Assembly (NCBI GenBank): GCA_017888105.1
Contig: JAGHGS010000153.1
Location: forward strand, 1-6,709
DNA: 6,709 nucleotides
Origin: Bacilli bacterium
GTDB lineage: Bacteria; Bacillota_I; Bacilli_A; RF39; UBA660
Direction: 5' to 3'
Positions 6,233 to 6,709 of this stretch are shown here, piece after piece; the stretch's first letter is position 1, and each line of letters begins with the position of its first letter. The notes beneath the pieces were generated by a model, which did no database searches, had not been told where the DNA came from, and saw only the letters and a program-made list of their open reading frames with translations. The translations under genes were made by a program, and so were the position numbers.

Positions 6233-6709
6233 TCATCCTTTTTTACAATATGGTGTAAAGTTATCGGGTAATTTGGAGCAAAACTCTTGTTTTTTATCAT
6301 CCATTTGAATTATTAATTTTGAAGCATGAAGACCTAATCTTTTGATGGGATTAGACTTACTTCCATATTTTTTATCTCCAATAATTGGATGATTTAAAGA
6401 AGCAAAAGCAACGCGTATTTGGTTTTTCTTTCCTGTTTTGATAAATATTCTTACAACCGTATTTTTGTTTGTCCTATTTATTACTTCAAAATGTGTTTCC
6501 GCATATTCTCCCTTTTTGTTTTTGGATACATAAACTTTATGCGTACGATCTTCTAATAAATAGTTTTTGATTACACCTTTTTCTTCTTTTAAATTTCCTT
6601 CTAATATAGCAATGTATTCTCGATCTGCCAAATCATTCCAATTATTTTGAAGTTCTTTTTTTATTTCTTCTGTTTTAGCAAATAATACTACTCCTGATGT
6701 GTCCTTATC
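6233..6709 (-). CDS. RluA-family RNA pseudouridine synthase (C-terminal 158 residues; N-terminus beyond right edge)
   Basis: The frame is open from the right edge to TAA at 6235-6233. The first visible residues, DKDTSGVVLFAK, are the second half of the family motif HRLDxxTSG, so codon 6709-6707 is probably the catalytic Asp itself. REYIAILEG (30-38), TGKKNQIR (92-99), HPIIGDKKYG (107-116) and LGLHA (125-129) follow in the order expected of the catalytic domain. The enzyme isomerises specific uridines in rRNA or tRNA to pseudouridine. Which RNA and position cannot be told from this part, because any N-terminal S4 domain lies outside the window. An internal TTG at 6631 could be mistaken for a start but would discard the active site. 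It lies 49 nt upstream of the ABC ATPase in the same direction and may be cotranscribed with it. Confidence 0.9.
   Translation of the reverse strand, partial: DKDTSGVVLFAKTEEIKKELQNNWNDLADREYIAILEGNLKEEKGVIKNYLLEDRTHKVYVSKNKKGEYAETHFEVINRTNKNTVVRIFIKTGKKNQIRVAFASLNHPIIGDKKYGSKSNPIKRLGLHASKLIIQMDDKKQEFCSKLPDNFTPYCKKG

Noticed and set aside
6233..6631. A complete 132-residue gene starting at TTG 6631
   Set aside because: The frame stays open to the right edge and upstream codons encode the DxxTSG active-site motif of RluA enzymes, so this is only the end of a longer gene.

Overview
This is a strongly AT-rich bacterial window with short intergenic gaps, purine-rich Shine-Dalgarno sites and standard stop-codon use (Trp is always TGG, and TGA ends a gene at 3730-3732). 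These traits, together with a CotF-type spore coat gene and a NatA/NatB-like ABC exporter, point to a low-GC Bacillota, possibly a gut Bacilli or Clostridia relative. The taxon is an inference and cannot be settled from this window.

Layout. Positions 1-1992 (minus strand) hold the first 664 codons of a very large gene that runs off the left edge. Its product is an acidic, helical, cytosolic-looking protein built from repeats of about 97-105 residues, and I recognise no known family in it. A 131-bp divergent intergenic region follows. Two extended -10 promoters are arranged back to back in it, with their -35 boxes touching. The right-hand one drives a complete phosphomannomutase/phosphoglucomutase (2124-3479, plus strand), which is followed by a weak terminator. 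Next come two very small overlapping plus-strand genes (3544-3732 and 3729-3977). The second carries a clear Coat_F (CotF) spore coat domain, and the first looks like its ferritin-like helical-hairpin partner.

A strong hairpin at 3978-4000 fills the gap between the coat genes and the converging minus-strand genes, and probably terminates transcription from both sides. The right half is a minus-strand block: the C-terminal 158 residues of an RluA-family RNA pseudouridine synthase (6233-6709, running off the right edge), then an ABC ATPase (5284-6183), then its ABC-2 permease (3999-5294). The ATPase and permease overlap by 11 nt and form a NatAB-type efflux unit.

Functional reading. The exporter pair works as one complex, and the two coat genes are translationally coupled and probably act together. 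The phosphohexomutase supplies sugar-1-phosphates for surface polysaccharide. The pseudouridine synthase is housekeeping. The least explained element is the large repeat protein at the left.
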